A DNA stretch of 64,000 nt from Klebsiella pneumoniae (GTDB lineage Bacteria > Verrucomicrobiota > Verrucomicrobiia > Limisphaerales > SXTU01): NCBI GenBank assembly GCA_943330855.2, contig CALQJI020000011.1, positions 16,645-80,644 of the forward strand. The letters run 5' to 3'. The position numbers and the translations under genes are program-made. Shown here one piece after another: positions 18,583 through 26,187 of this stretch; position 1 is the stretch's first letter, and every line of letters starts with the position of its first letter. The notes beneath the pieces were generated by a model. The model had not been told where the DNA came from. It saw nothing but the letters and a program-made list of their open reading frames with translations, and did no database searches.

Positions 18583-18766
18583 GGTTCTCGGCTGAAAGCG
18601 TTACGAGATGAAGCGCCGCCGGCTTCTGATGGACAAGCGGGAAGTTGTTGCCCAGGCGGCAGAAGTTTTCCGCCGAGGCCCGGTAGAAACTACCTTTCAG
18701 GAGGAGAAAACACACGAAAAACAGGGGTTTTCACGTTGGCAAGGCTGTTGCTTGGCAGAGAGGTGT
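18583..18766. promoter_or_regulatory. Divergent intergenic region between two operons
   Basis: This gap separates the leftward glycan cluster from the rightward actin module, so it should carry promoters for both. A purine-rich AGGAGGAG lies at about 18698-18705 but is too far from the chosen start to be its ribosome site; GAGAGG just before 18767 fits better. I cannot identify -35/-10 pairs or an operator with confidence. Confidence 0.45.
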
Positions 18767-19303
18767 ATGGCTACCGCTGCCCTAACGAATGCGAGTCCCG
18801 ACTTGGCCGAGACGCTCTGGCTGAAGATCGTGCGCGACTACCGGCAGGCTTGCGTGCTGCACCGGCAGGCGCGGCGCGAGGAATCACAGCGCATGCTGGA
18901 AGGCGTGTTGCCTGAGAGTATTTTGGCGTGGGCGGAATGCGACCCCACGGACGGCGCGACCCAGACGCAACGACTGGAGGCCATGTTCCAACAAGAACGG
19001 CAACGCATCGAAGACGCCTGGCTGGCACAGGAGTTTGCCCAACAACGCTGGCAGGCTGAACTCCTTCCCGCCCTCTCCGCCCACATCGGCGAGGAGGTGC
19101 GCAAGGCTGTCCGCACTTTGCCTGCCGCCCGGCCAGTGGCGGTCGTGCCTGCACCGATGCATCAGGTGGCACCCCGAATTATCGCCCAGCCCGAGCCGCG
19201 GTCTGCACGCCCAACTCGCACGGCCGCCAGCGACATCGCCTCCATCATTGACCTATTGCTGGAACAGGAATGCTCCACGGCGCGGCAGCACTTAGCCGTC
19301 TGA
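18767..19303 (+). CDS. Helical partner protein of actin-like gene, unknown function
   Basis: 178 aa from the ATG at 18767, preceded by GAGAGG at good spacing; the longer frame from 18608 adds a low-quality N-terminus. I do not recognise a family. Residues 1-110 are rich in Glu, Gln, Arg and Ala and read as long amphipathic helices (RDYRQACVLHRQARREESQ; EAMFQQERQRIEDAW). Residues about 112-150 form a Pro/Ala/Arg-rich flexible linker. A short hydrophobic helix SDIASIIDLLLEQE follows near the C-terminus and could be a docking peptide. It lies 41 bases upstream of the MamK-like actin on the same strand, so a filament adaptor or nucleator is a reasonable but untested guess. Confidence 0.75.
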   Translation: MATAALTNASPDLAETLWLKIVRDYRQACVLHRQARREESQRMLEGVLPESILAWAECDPTDGATQTQRLEAMFQQERQRIEDAWLAQEFAQQRWQAELLPALSAHIGEEVRKAVRTLPAARPVAVVPAPMHQVAPRIIAQPEPRSARPTRTAASDIASIIDLLLEQECSTARQHLAV

Positions 19304-19344
19304 ACTCCACCTCCCGTCCCCAAACAAACACACAAACACACACC

Positions 19345-20523
19345 ATGAACTCAGTCCTCACTCCCACGCTCCAACGCTACTTCAAACCACAGGAGGCCAA
19401 CGGCAAAGGCCGCTTCGACATCTGCGCTACCGCCAGTAACAACCACGCTGCTGCCACGGAGCGCGGTGTGCTGCTGCTCGGCTTCGACTGGGGCACGAAC
19501 AAGACGTGCCTCAAGGGGGCTTTCGGTGGGAAGCACGAGTTGGCGACTGACCGCGTCATCCCCACCCTCGTCGGCTACGCGAAGGACGGCGTTGTGGATG
19601 GACTCTTGCCAGAAAACGCCTCCGTGCTCTTCGGCGAGCCGGCCATCCAACATCGCCTCCATTTGAATCTCGTGCAGCCCATGGTGGACGGCGTCATCAA
19701 GGACGCGGAAGCCGCGCGCGATTTCGCCCGCTATCTCCGTTCCCTCATGGATACCTCCGTCGGCACGGAAGTCCGCGCCGTCATCGGCGTGCCCGCCAAC
19801 GCCGACACCCACGCGAGGGAGAGCCTTCGTGAGGCGGTCGCGGGCTTGTTCGACCGCGTCATCCTCATCCCCGAACCGTTCCTCGCGGCGATGGGATTCC
19901 GCGACGAGTCGCGCCTCAACGACCCCGACTACGTGGACCCGGTGCGCAACTCGCTCTTCGTGGACATCGGCGGCGGAACGACGGATTTCTGTCTCGTGCA
20001 AGGCTACTTCCCCACGCCGGAAGAGCAGGTCTCGCTGCCCTTCGCCGGCGACAAGGTGGATGCCCTACTGCACGCCGCCATCCGCAAGACTTACCCGGAC
20101 TGCGAGCTGACGACGTTCAAAGTCCGCGAACTGAAAGAGCAGCACTCGTTCGTCGGCACACCCGCCGCGCCCGCCGTCGGCAACGTCATGGTCAACGGTA
20201 AATTGCGCCAGATCGACCTCACCGAGCAGGTCGCCTACGCGTGCGGCGCGTTGCTGGAGCAAATCCTCGCGCGGGTGAAACAACTCATCAGCAAGGCCTC
20301 GCCCGACAGCGTCGGCGAGTTGCTTCAGAACATCATTTTAACTGGTGGTGGAAGCCGGATCCGAGGGCTGGACACAGAACTGCAACGCCTCCTCACCGCT
20401 GAGGGCTACGAGCAGCCGTGCGTGCGCCGGACCGGTGATCGCTGCCAGGAATTTGTCGCGCTGGGCGCGCTCAAGGCAGCACGCCAAGCCCGCGAGAATC
20501 AGTGGCAGCAAGTCATCAAATGA
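19345..20523 (+). CDS. MamK-like bacterial actin ATPase
   Basis: 392 aa from ATG 19345. An actin/Hsp70-fold ATPase: phosphate-1 loop LLGFDWGTNKT (D48), phosphate-2 loop FVDIGGGTTDFCLV, and adenosine loop ILTGGGSRIRGL. From memory, its blocks VRAVIGVPANA, PEEQVSLPFAGDKVD, ELKEQHSFVGTPAA and LQNIILTGGGSRIRGL align closely with MamK, the filament that positions magnetosomes, rather than with MreB or ParM. It has an N-terminal extension of about 42 residues before the first strand. No other magnetosome (mam) genes are present, so a magnetosome role is not supported. It likely polymerises in the cytoplasm; the cargo is unknown. Confidence 0.88.
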   Translation: MNSVLTPTLQRYFKPQEANGKGRFDICATASNNHAAATERGVLLLGFDWGTNKTCLKGAFGGKHELATDRVIPTLVGYAKDGVVDGLLPENASVLFGEPAIQHRLHLNLVQPMVDGVIKDAEAARDFARYLRSLMDTSVGTEVRAVIGVPANADTHARESLREAVAGLFDRVILIPEPFLAAMGFRDESRLNDPDYVDPVRNSLFVDIGGGTTDFCLVQGYFPTPEEQVSLPFAGDKVDALLHAAIRKTYPDCELTTFKVRELKEQHSFVGTPAAPAVGNVMVNGKLRQIDLTEQVAYACGALLEQILARVKQLISKASPDSVGELLQNIILTGGGSRIRGLDTELQRLLTAEGYEQPCVRRTGDRCQEFVALGALKAARQARENQWQQVIK

Positions 20524-20555
20524 CGGCTGGCCACCGTGTGTGTGTGTAAAACCCG

Positions 20556-20592
20556 CGGGCATCGGTAGGTTCACGAGAATCGCCGATGCCCG
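20556..20592 (+). terminator. Hairpin downstream of actin-like gene
   Basis: A 10-base perfect stem (CGGGCATCGG paired with CCGATGCCCG) around a 17-base loop, 33 bases after the actin stop codon. There is no clean T-tract after it, so intrinsic termination is only possible, not shown. Confidence 0.4.
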
Positions 20593-20696
20593 TGTGGCTT
20601 TGAGCGGGAACAAAGGCCAGAGACCGAACGGTCACCGGATGCCGCACGCGTCGCAAACGGCCGACGAGGGGACGGCTGAGAAGCCGAAGCTACAGG

Positions 20697-20930
20697 TCAC
20701 TCCGGGGAGGCGGGCCTGGGCAACGGCGCGGGCGCGGAGGGCTGAAGGACAGCCGTCTTGATCAACCGGCAGAATTCCTTCTTCGTGACTGTGTGGAGCG
20801 TGGCGCCTTTGCCAGCGGGGCCAGTCGCGGACTTGTATTCCACCGCCAGCCGCTCCAAGCGCGTGATGCGCAGAAAGCTCTCGCCCATTTTCCAGACCTG
20901 ACCTTGTTGGAGTTTGAGCGGCTTTGGCAT
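20697..20930 (-). CDS. Small conserved-looking protein, unknown function
   Basis: 77 aa, no signal peptide. It begins MPKPLKLQQGQVWKMGESFLR, which looks like a small beta-barrel opening (GQVWK.GE..LRI), then LERLAVEYKS and HTVTKKEFCRLIK. The proline-rich tail is probably disordered. I cannot name a family; the composition and sensible ordered segments make it more convincing than a chance frame. It faces the actin module and could be independently expressed. Confidence 0.6.
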   Translation of the reverse strand: MPKPLKLQQGQVWKMGESFLRITRLERLAVEYKSATGPAGKGATLHTVTKKEFCRLIKTAVLQPSAPAPLPRPASPE

Positions 20931-20973
20931 GGGGTGAAATGGGGGTTGGAAACGGGGCGATTGCGAAGCCTGC

Positions 20974-20999
20974 CCCTCCCGATTTTCACATCGGGAGGG
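20974..20999. terminator. Strong hairpin between two small genes
   Basis: A perfect 10-base stem (CCCTCCCGAT with ATCGGGAGGG) around a 6-base loop. It lies 15 bases downstream of the small basic gene's stop codon on the minus strand. No T-run follows on that strand, so it may act as an RNA 3' end stabiliser or terminator. Confidence 0.45.
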
Positions 21000-21014
21000 A
21001 CAGTTGAGCAGACA

Positions 21015-21176
21015 CTACTTCTTCTTAGTAACGGGCTTGGCGGCAACGGCGGCCTTCTTCTTGAGGACGGCGGTGGAGACCTTGGTCTGCTTCTGGGTGG
21101 ACTTCTTCTGCGTGGCCTTGGGGGATTTATCGCCCATATGTTTAGCTTTATACTGCGGTTGACTCATCAGCGGCAT
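21015..21176 (-). CDS. Small lysine-rich protein (MGDKSPK family)
   Basis: 53 aa from the ATG at 21176, which has GGAG eight bases upstream; a shorter start at 21137 gives a 40-aa product beginning MGDKSPKATQKKS. That MGDKSPK opening, followed by Lys/Gln/Ala-rich disordered sequence, is shared by small basic proteins I recall from many bacterial phyla. It has no predicted fold and could bind nucleic acid. The function is not known. Confidence 0.7.
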   Translation of the reverse strand: MPLMSQPQYKAKHMGDKSPKATQKKSTQKQTKVSTAVLKKKAAVAAKPVTKKK

Positions 21177-21351
21177 ATTTGTTTCTCCGCTGACAGCGCC
21201 ATCATGCTGGCTGGGAGCGCTACTGCAACTGCGAATGACGGTCGAATCGAAGCAGCAGCCGGTCAGCCCTCCCGCCATCGCGTGGGAACGTGGCGTTGAT
21301 TCGCAGACTCGACAACCCCTCCGCTTTTCGTTTCCAGTTTCGCGCGAAACA

Positions 21352-22143
21352 ATGTCCGCATCCGCCTCCACCGCCCCGCTGCTCGACGTGCGCGCTTGCA
21401 CGATTCGTTTCGGCGGACTCACGGCGGTCAACGCGCTGGACCTCCAGATTCAGCCCGACCAGCTCTTCGGCCTCATCGGGCCGAACGGCGCGGGCAAGAC
21501 CACCGTCTTCAACCTCATCACCGGCGTCTACGCGCCGAACGAGGGCAGCATCGCGTTCGGCGGCCGTGACATCCACGGCCTCGCGCCCTACGAGATCACC
21601 GAGCACGGGATCGCTCGGACCTTCCAAAACATCCGGCTCTTCCCGTCGCTCTCCGTCTTCGACAACGTGCGCGTGGCCTTCCACCTGCATGTCGTCAGTG
21701 GCGTCATGCATTCGCTCACGCGCGGGCCGGTCTTTCGGAACGAGGAGAAGGAAATCACCGCGCACGTCATGGACATGCTCGAGCTTTTCAAGCTCGGAAA
21801 ATTCGCCGACGCACCGGCCAAGAGCCTTCCCTACGGCGACCAGCGCCGACTGGAGATCGTCCGCGCCCTCGCCACGCGCCCGAAGCTCCTACTGCTGGAT
21901 GAACCCGCCGCCGGCATGAACCCGACCGAGAAGGTCGAACTCATGCAGCTCATCCGCTTCATCAAGGACAAGTATCACCTCGCCGTCCTGCTTGTGGAGC
22001 ACGACATGCAAGTCGTGATGGGCATCTGCGAGCGCATCGCCGTGCTCGACTACGGCGTGAAGATCGCCGAAGGCACGCCGGCGGAAGTGCGGAAGAATTC
22101 GAAAGTCATCGAGGCTTACTTGGGCGAAGAAGCGACCAAGTAA
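21352..22143 (+). CDS. livG: Branched-chain amino acid ABC transporter ATPase LivG
   Basis: 263 aa from ATG 21352, where homology begins (LLDVRACTIRFGGLTAVNAL). Cytoplasmic ATPase subunit of a Liv/HAAT-type importer. Walker A GPNGAGKTT, Q-loop ARTFQNIRLFPSLSV, a signature region reading SLPYGDQRRLEI as usual for LivG, Walker B LLLLDEPAAGMNP, and H-loop VEHDMQVVM. The partner ATPase livF lies downstream, but neither the permeases livH/livM nor the binding protein are in this window. A four-helix-bundle gene separates it from livF. Confidence 0.93.
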   Translation: MSASASTAPLLDVRACTIRFGGLTAVNALDLQIQPDQLFGLIGPNGAGKTTVFNLITGVYAPNEGSIAFGGRDIHGLAPYEITEHGIARTFQNIRLFPSLSVFDNVRVAFHLHVVSGVMHSLTRGPVFRNEEKEITAHVMDMLELFKLGKFADAPAKSLPYGDQRRLEIVRALATRPKLLLLDEPAAGMNPTEKVELMQLIRFIKDKYHLAVLLVEHDMQVVMGICERIAVLDYGVKIAEGTPAEVRKNSKVIEAYLGEEATK

Positions 22144-22171
22144 GCCAAAAGTAAAAAGACAAAAAGTAAAA
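22144..22171. repeat. A-rich heptamer-like array, left flank of four-helix-bundle gene
   Basis: A run built on AAAAGTA-like units directly after the livG stop and ending at the start of the next gene. It is the inverted counterpart of the array at 22562-22597. Confidence 0.75.
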
Positions 22172-22561
22172 ATGAACACAGCGCCACCGCCACAGGACAA
22201 GCCTTGGGATATTCGAGACCGGACCTTTGCCTTTGCGGTGCGGGTGGTAAAATTCTGTCGCCAGTTGGAGCGCGAGCATCGAGTGGAGCGTTCACTCATC
22301 ACGCAGTTGCTACGTTCGGCGACGAGCATCGGGGCTCATGCTGAAGAGGCGCAGGCGGGCCAGAGTCGCGCTGACTTCATCAGCAAGAACGCCTTCTGTT
22401 TGAAGGAAGCTCGCGAGACGCACTACTGGCTGCGTCTCCTGATCGCAACCGACATCGCCAGTGATCCAGACGCCGACGAGCTTCGGCAGGAGGCCAGCGA
22501 ACTTATGAAAATCTTTGGCTCGATCGTCGCCTCCGCCAAGCGCAACCAGCCACAGCCATGA
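22172..22561 (+). CDS. Four-helix-bundle protein (S23/IVP family)
   Basis: 129 aa, no signal. Motifs of the 23S-rRNA-intervening-sequence/four-helix-bundle family are clear: WDIRDRTFAFAVRVVKFCRQL, LITQLLRSATSIGAHAEEAQAG and DFISKNAFCLKEARETHYWL. The family forms small helical oligomers; some members are encoded in rRNA insertions and others (bAvd) work with diversity-generating retroelements, but no reverse transcriptase is present here. The gene sits between livG and livF and is bounded by inverted A/T-rich arrays, as if inserted as a cassette. Confidence 0.9.
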   Translation: MNTAPPPQDKPWDIRDRTFAFAVRVVKFCRQLEREHRVERSLITQLLRSATSIGAHAEEAQAGQSRADFISKNAFCLKEARETHYWLRLLIATDIASDPDADELRQEASELMKIFGSIVASAKRNQPQP

Positions 22562-22597
22562 CCTTATTTTTGCCTTTTACCTTTTTACTTTTGCCTT
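22562..22597. repeat. T-rich heptamer-like array, right flank of four-helix-bundle gene
   Basis: Inverted relative to 22144-22171: its complement begins GGCAAAAGTAAAAAGG, matching the left array GCCAAAAGTAAAAAG over about 13 of 14 bases. Ends 6 bases before livF. Confidence 0.75.
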
Positions 22598-22603
22598 AAT
22601 CCG

Positions 22604-23311
22604 ATGCTTGAAGTCCGCAACCTCTCGGTCAGCTACGGCGCAATCTCCGCGCTCCACGGCGTCTCCCTCTCCGTGCCGCAGGGCGACATCGTCACGCTCA
22701 TCGGCGGCAATGGCGCGGGGAAGACGACGACCTTGCGCGCTATCTCCGGCTTGCAGCGGGCGCAGGCGGGCGAGGTGATTTACGAGGGACGGAACATCAC
22801 GAACCTGCCCGCGCACGAGATCGTGAAGCTCGGCCTCGCGCACGTGCCCGAGGGCCGCATGGTCTTCGCCAACCTCACCGTGCTGGAGAACTTGCAGATG
22901 GGCGCCTACCTCCGCAGCGACAAGCCCGGCATCGCAGCGGACATGGACTACGTCTTCAACATCTTCCCGCGCTTGAAAGAACGGGCGAAGCAAATCTCCG
23001 GCACTCTCTCCGGCGGCGAGCAGCAGATGCTCGCCATCGGCCGAGCGCTGATGAGCAAGCCCAAGTTCCTCATGCTGGATGAACCCTCCCTCGGCATCGC
23101 GCCGCTGCTCGTGAAGACTATTTTCCAGAAGATCGTGGAGATCAACCAGCAGCAGGGCATCACCATCCTGCTCGTCGAGCAGAACGCGAACCTCGCCCTC
23201 GAAGTCTCGCGTTTCGGCTACGTGCTGGAGACGGGCCGCGTGCTCCTGCAAGACGAGTCCGCCAAGCTCCGCAGCAACCCGCAGGTGAAGAGCGCGTATC
23301 TCGGCGGGTAG
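22604..23311 (+). CDS. livF: Branched-chain amino acid ABC transporter ATPase LivF
   Basis: 235 aa. Second ATPase of the Liv/HAAT importer: LEVRNLSVSYGAISALHG, Walker A GGNGAGKTTT, Q-loop VPEGRMVFANLTV, ABC signature LSGGEQQMLAIGRAL, Walker B FLMLDEPSLGIAP, H-loop LVEQNANLAL. The UAG stop lies inside the left arm of a palindromic repeat (23308-23373). Permease genes are not nearby, so this pair is either split from the rest of its operon or serves distant subunits. Confidence 0.94.
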   Translation: MLEVRNLSVSYGAISALHGVSLSVPQGDIVTLIGGNGAGKTTTLRAISGLQRAQAGEVIYEGRNITNLPAHEIVKLGLAHVPEGRMVFANLTVLENLQMGAYLRSDKPGIAADMDYVFNIFPRLKERAKQISGTLSGGEQQMLAIGRALMSKPKFLMLDEPSLGIAPLLVKTIFQKIVEINQQQGITILLVEQNANLALEVSRFGYVLETGRVLLQDESAKLRSNPQVKSAYLGG

Positions 23312-23373
23312 CCGCCGAGGTGAGGAGGCGGATTTCCCCTGCACCGTGAAGTCCACCTCACCTCGGCGGCTAC
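23308..23373. repeat. Palindromic repeat overlapping livF stop
   Basis: Two arms, GTAGCCGCCGAGGTGAGG and its exact complement, 18 of 18 bases paired, around a 30-base centre. A second, less perfect copy with the same left arm occurs at 26077-26146, so the pair brackets the TIG-repeat gene. It may also serve as the livF terminator. Confidence 0.85.
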
Positions 23374-23451
23374 GGAGTTTGCCTGACCACCAAAACGGCC
23401 TGCCGGTTTGCCTGTAGTGGAAAATTCTGATTCAGTCTGGCGTTATCTCGT

Positions 23452-26067
23452 GTGAAGAAATCATTCCTCAACACCCTCCTCGCCCTCGTCTTGCTCGTGA
23501 CCGGCTCGCTGGCGCACGCGCAAACTGTCACTAGCTTCTCGCCAACCAACGGCGCGCCAGGAACCACCATCGTCATCACCGGCACCGGCTTCACCTCGGA
23601 CTCCCAGGTGAAGTTCGGCAATTCCTCTCCAGCCTCCCGCGACATCGTGAACAGCACGAGGATCAACGCCGTTGTGCCAGCGGATGCCGAGACTGGCTCC
23701 ATCAGCGTCACCGCCGGATTCACGGCGACGAGCGTGACCGCCTTCACCGTCGCGCCGCGCGTGGACGGCTTCTCCCCGGCCATCGGAACCCTCGGCACGC
23801 TCGTGACCGTCTTCGGGGCGAACTTCATCAGCGGCCAGACGACCGTTCGCTTCGGCAGCGTGACCGCCGCCACTCCGTCGGTGCCGGCCAACAACCAGCT
23901 CGTCGTCACCGTCCCAGCGGGCGCGGCCACGGCTCCCATCTCCATCTCCACCTTCGCCGGCACCAACACGACCCCGACCAACTTTGTCATCTCCGGTTCA
24001 GCCATCATCACGGGCTTCACCCCGGCCATCGGGCCGACTGGCTCGGTCGTCATCCTCTCCGGCGGTGACTTCACGGGCACGACAGCGGTGAAGTTCAACG
24101 GCGTGAACGCATCGGCTTTCAGCGTCACCGCCGCCTCGCAGATTCACGCGACCGTGCCCACGACCGCCACCACCGGCCCCCTCTCCGTCACCACGCCCAC
24201 GGGCACGGCGACCACGAGCAGCAACTTCGTAGTGAGCGGGCTGGCTCCCATCATCACGGGTTTCTCGCCCTTCGGCGGCAAGGCTGGCGACCCCGTGGTC
24301 ATCACCGGCATCAACTTCACCACGGCCACGAACGTCTCCTTCAACGGCACGAACGCCGCGTTCGCGGTCACGTCGGACACACAAATCTCCGCCACCGTTC
24401 CGACCGGCGCGACCACCGGCCCCCTCCGCGTGTTCAACCCTGCTGGCACGAACACGACGGGCAGCAACTTCATCATCGGCCCGTTCATCACGGGCTTCAG
24501 CCCCGTCGCAGCGCAGATCGGATCGCAGGTAGTGGTGGAGGGTTTCAACTTTCTCGAAGTGACGAATGTCGCCTTCACCTCGGCGACCGGCGGGTTCACG
24601 AACGCCTCGGCGGTCGCGATTGTCTCGGCCACGCAGCTTCGTGGCACCGTGCCAGTCGGAGCCACGAACGGCCCGGTCCGCGTCATCTCCCCGAGCGGCA
24701 CTAATATCACGAGCAGCAATGTAACTGTTTTCGCGCTCGCGCCGGTCCTCACCAGTTTCACCCCAACGAACGGACTGCCCGGCACGACCGTGACACTCGA
24801 GGGCGCGAACTTTCTCGGCGCAACCAACGTGAGCTTCAACGGCATCGCCGCCAGCTTCAGCCTGACGGCGGACACGCAAATCACCGCGACTGTTCCCGCG
24901 GCCGCGACTACCGGTCCGATCTCAATCACCACGCCGGGCGGCAACGTGACGAGCAGCGTTCCGTTTTATCTAGCTCCGCGTTTGACGACCTTCACTCCGG
25001 CCACGGGCGTGGTCGGCACGACGGTGACGCTCGCCGGGACGAACTTCACCGGCGTCTCCTCTGTCACCTTCGCAGCGCTGAACTCAACGACGGTCAGCGC
25101 GCCCATCACGGGTCTGACCGCCACGCAAATGACCGTGCTCGTGCCCACCAACGCCATCACCGGCCTCCTCACCGTGACCACGCCGGGCGGCGTCATCGCC
25201 AGCTCGGGCAACTTCACCGTCACGCCGCGCGTCGATTCCTTCACGCCACTGCTCGGCCCCGTCGGGACAACCGTCACGGTGCGCGGCCACAGCTTCACAA
25301 ACGCGACAGCGGTGCGTTTCAACGGCGTCGCCGCCAGCTTCTCCTCGGTTACATCCACCCAGCTCGTCGCCGTCGTGCCCGTCGGCGCGAGCACTGGCCC
25401 GCTCACCGTCGTCACGCCGGACGGCACAGGGGCCGGGCCGGTCAGCTTCGTCGTCACCACGAACCCCGACCTCACCGCGTTCCAAACCAACTCGCCGTTC
25501 CTCGTTTCCTTCGGCTCCAACGTGACCCTCACCATCACCGTGACAAACAACCGCTCGTCCATCGCCAGCGGCGTCACCCTCATGGACACGTTGCCCGCCG
25601 GCTACACATTCGTCTCCGCGACGAGCAGCCAAGGCATCTGCACATTCGCTAACGGGGTGGTGACGTGCCCCATCGGCGCGGTGACCAACGGGCAGGCCGT
25701 GACCGTGACCATCGTCGCCACGGCGGCGGTCAACGGGCTGGCGGAGAACCGTGTCGCCCTCACGCTCATCGAGAGCGATTTCAATCCGACCGACAACTTC
25801 ACCTCGCTCTACTTCCCCGTCGTGACGGACGCGGAACGTCTGCTCTCCTTCGACTACGTCCCCGGATCGCCGCGGTTTGTGCTTCACTGGCCGGTAAGCG
25901 CGGCGAATTTCACGCTCGAGTTTAACCCGAACCTCCTCTCGACCGGGAACGTGTGGGCAGTCACGGCCGAGCCCGTCGTGCTGGTGACGAACCAAGCGGT
26001 GGTGTTCCACTACGTCACGAACGACACCTCCCCTCCGCGCAAGTTCTACCGCCTTCGCGCGCCGTAG
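23452..26067 (+). CDS. Secreted IPT/TIG-repeat protein with DUF11 domain
   Basis: 871 aa from a GTG start; signal peptide MKKSFLNTLLALVLLVTGSLAHA. Eight tandem IPT/TIG immunoglobulin-like domains of about 80 residues fill residues 25-670, each opening with an FSP..G..GT.V...G.NF pattern (TSFSPTNGAPGTTIVITG is the first). Residues about 680-790 are a DUF11 domain (VTLTITVTNN, LPAGYTFVSA). The last about 80 residues form a short beta-rich tail ending FYRLRAP, a C-terminal type often seen on secreted PVC proteins. Likely an extracellular adhesin or matrix protein. Palindromic repeats flank the gene on both sides. Confidence 0.92.
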   Translation: MKKSFLNTLLALVLLVTGSLAHAQTVTSFSPTNGAPGTTIVITGTGFTSDSQVKFGNSSPASRDIVNSTRINAVVPADAETGSISVTAGFTATSVTAFTVAPRVDGFSPAIGTLGTLVTVFGANFISGQTTVRFGSVTAATPSVPANNQLVVTVPAGAATAPISISTFAGTNTTPTNFVISGSAIITGFTPAIGPTGSVVILSGGDFTGTTAVKFNGVNASAFSVTAASQIHATVPTTATTGPLSVTTPTGTATTSSNFVVSGLAPIITGFSPFGGKAGDPVVITGINFTTATNVSFNGTNAAFAVTSDTQISATVPTGATTGPLRVFNPAGTNTTGSNFIIGPFITGFSPVAAQIGSQVVVEGFNFLEVTNVAFTSATGGFTNASAVAIVSATQLRGTVPVGATNGPVRVISPSGTNITSSNVTVFALAPVLTSFTPTNGLPGTTVTLEGANFLGATNVSFNGIAASFSLTADTQITATVPAAATTGPISITTPGGNVTSSVPFYLAPRLTTFTPATGVVGTTVTLAGTNFTGVSSVTFAALNSTTVSAPITGLTATQMTVLVPTNAITGLLTVTTPGGVIASSGNFTVTPRVDSFTPLLGPVGTTVTVRGHSFTNATAVRFNGVAASFSSVTSTQLVAVVPVGASTGPLTVVTPDGTGAGPVSFVVTTNPDLTAFQTNSPFLVSFGSNVTLTITVTNNRSSIASGVTLMDTLPAGYTFVSATSSQGICTFANGVVTCPIGAVTNGQAVTVTIVATAAVNGLAENRVALTLIESDFNPTDNFTSLYFPVVTDAERLLSFDYVPGSPRFVLHWPVSAANFTLEFNPNLLSTGNVWAVTAEPVVLVTNQAVVFHYVTNDTSPPRKFYRLRAP

Positions 26068-26076
26068 TCGCCGCGC

Positions 26077-26146
26077 GTAGCCACCGAGGTGAGGGGGCGG
26101 ATTCGTTCGAGCGCAACCAAGTCCGTCTCCTTAGCTCGGCGGCTAC
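26077..26146. repeat. Second copy of GTAGCC palindrome
   Basis: Left arm GTAGCCACCGAGGTGAGG differs by one base from the arm at 23308; the right arm complement reads GTAGCCGCCGAGCTAAGG. Imperfect inverted repeat about 10 bases after the TIG gene stop, possibly acting as its terminator. Confidence 0.75.
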
Positions 26147-26187
26147 ACGGCGGATTATGAATCGCCTCTCCGTCCAGCCAGTCCGGT

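Noticed and set aside
18767..20523. Magnetosome island
   Set aside because: Only the MamK-like actin is present; no mamA, mamB, mamE, mamM or similar genes nearby.
22172..22561. bAvd accessory protein of a diversity-generating retroelement
   Set aside because: No reverse transcriptase or template/variable repeats near; assigned only to the wider four-helix-bundle family.
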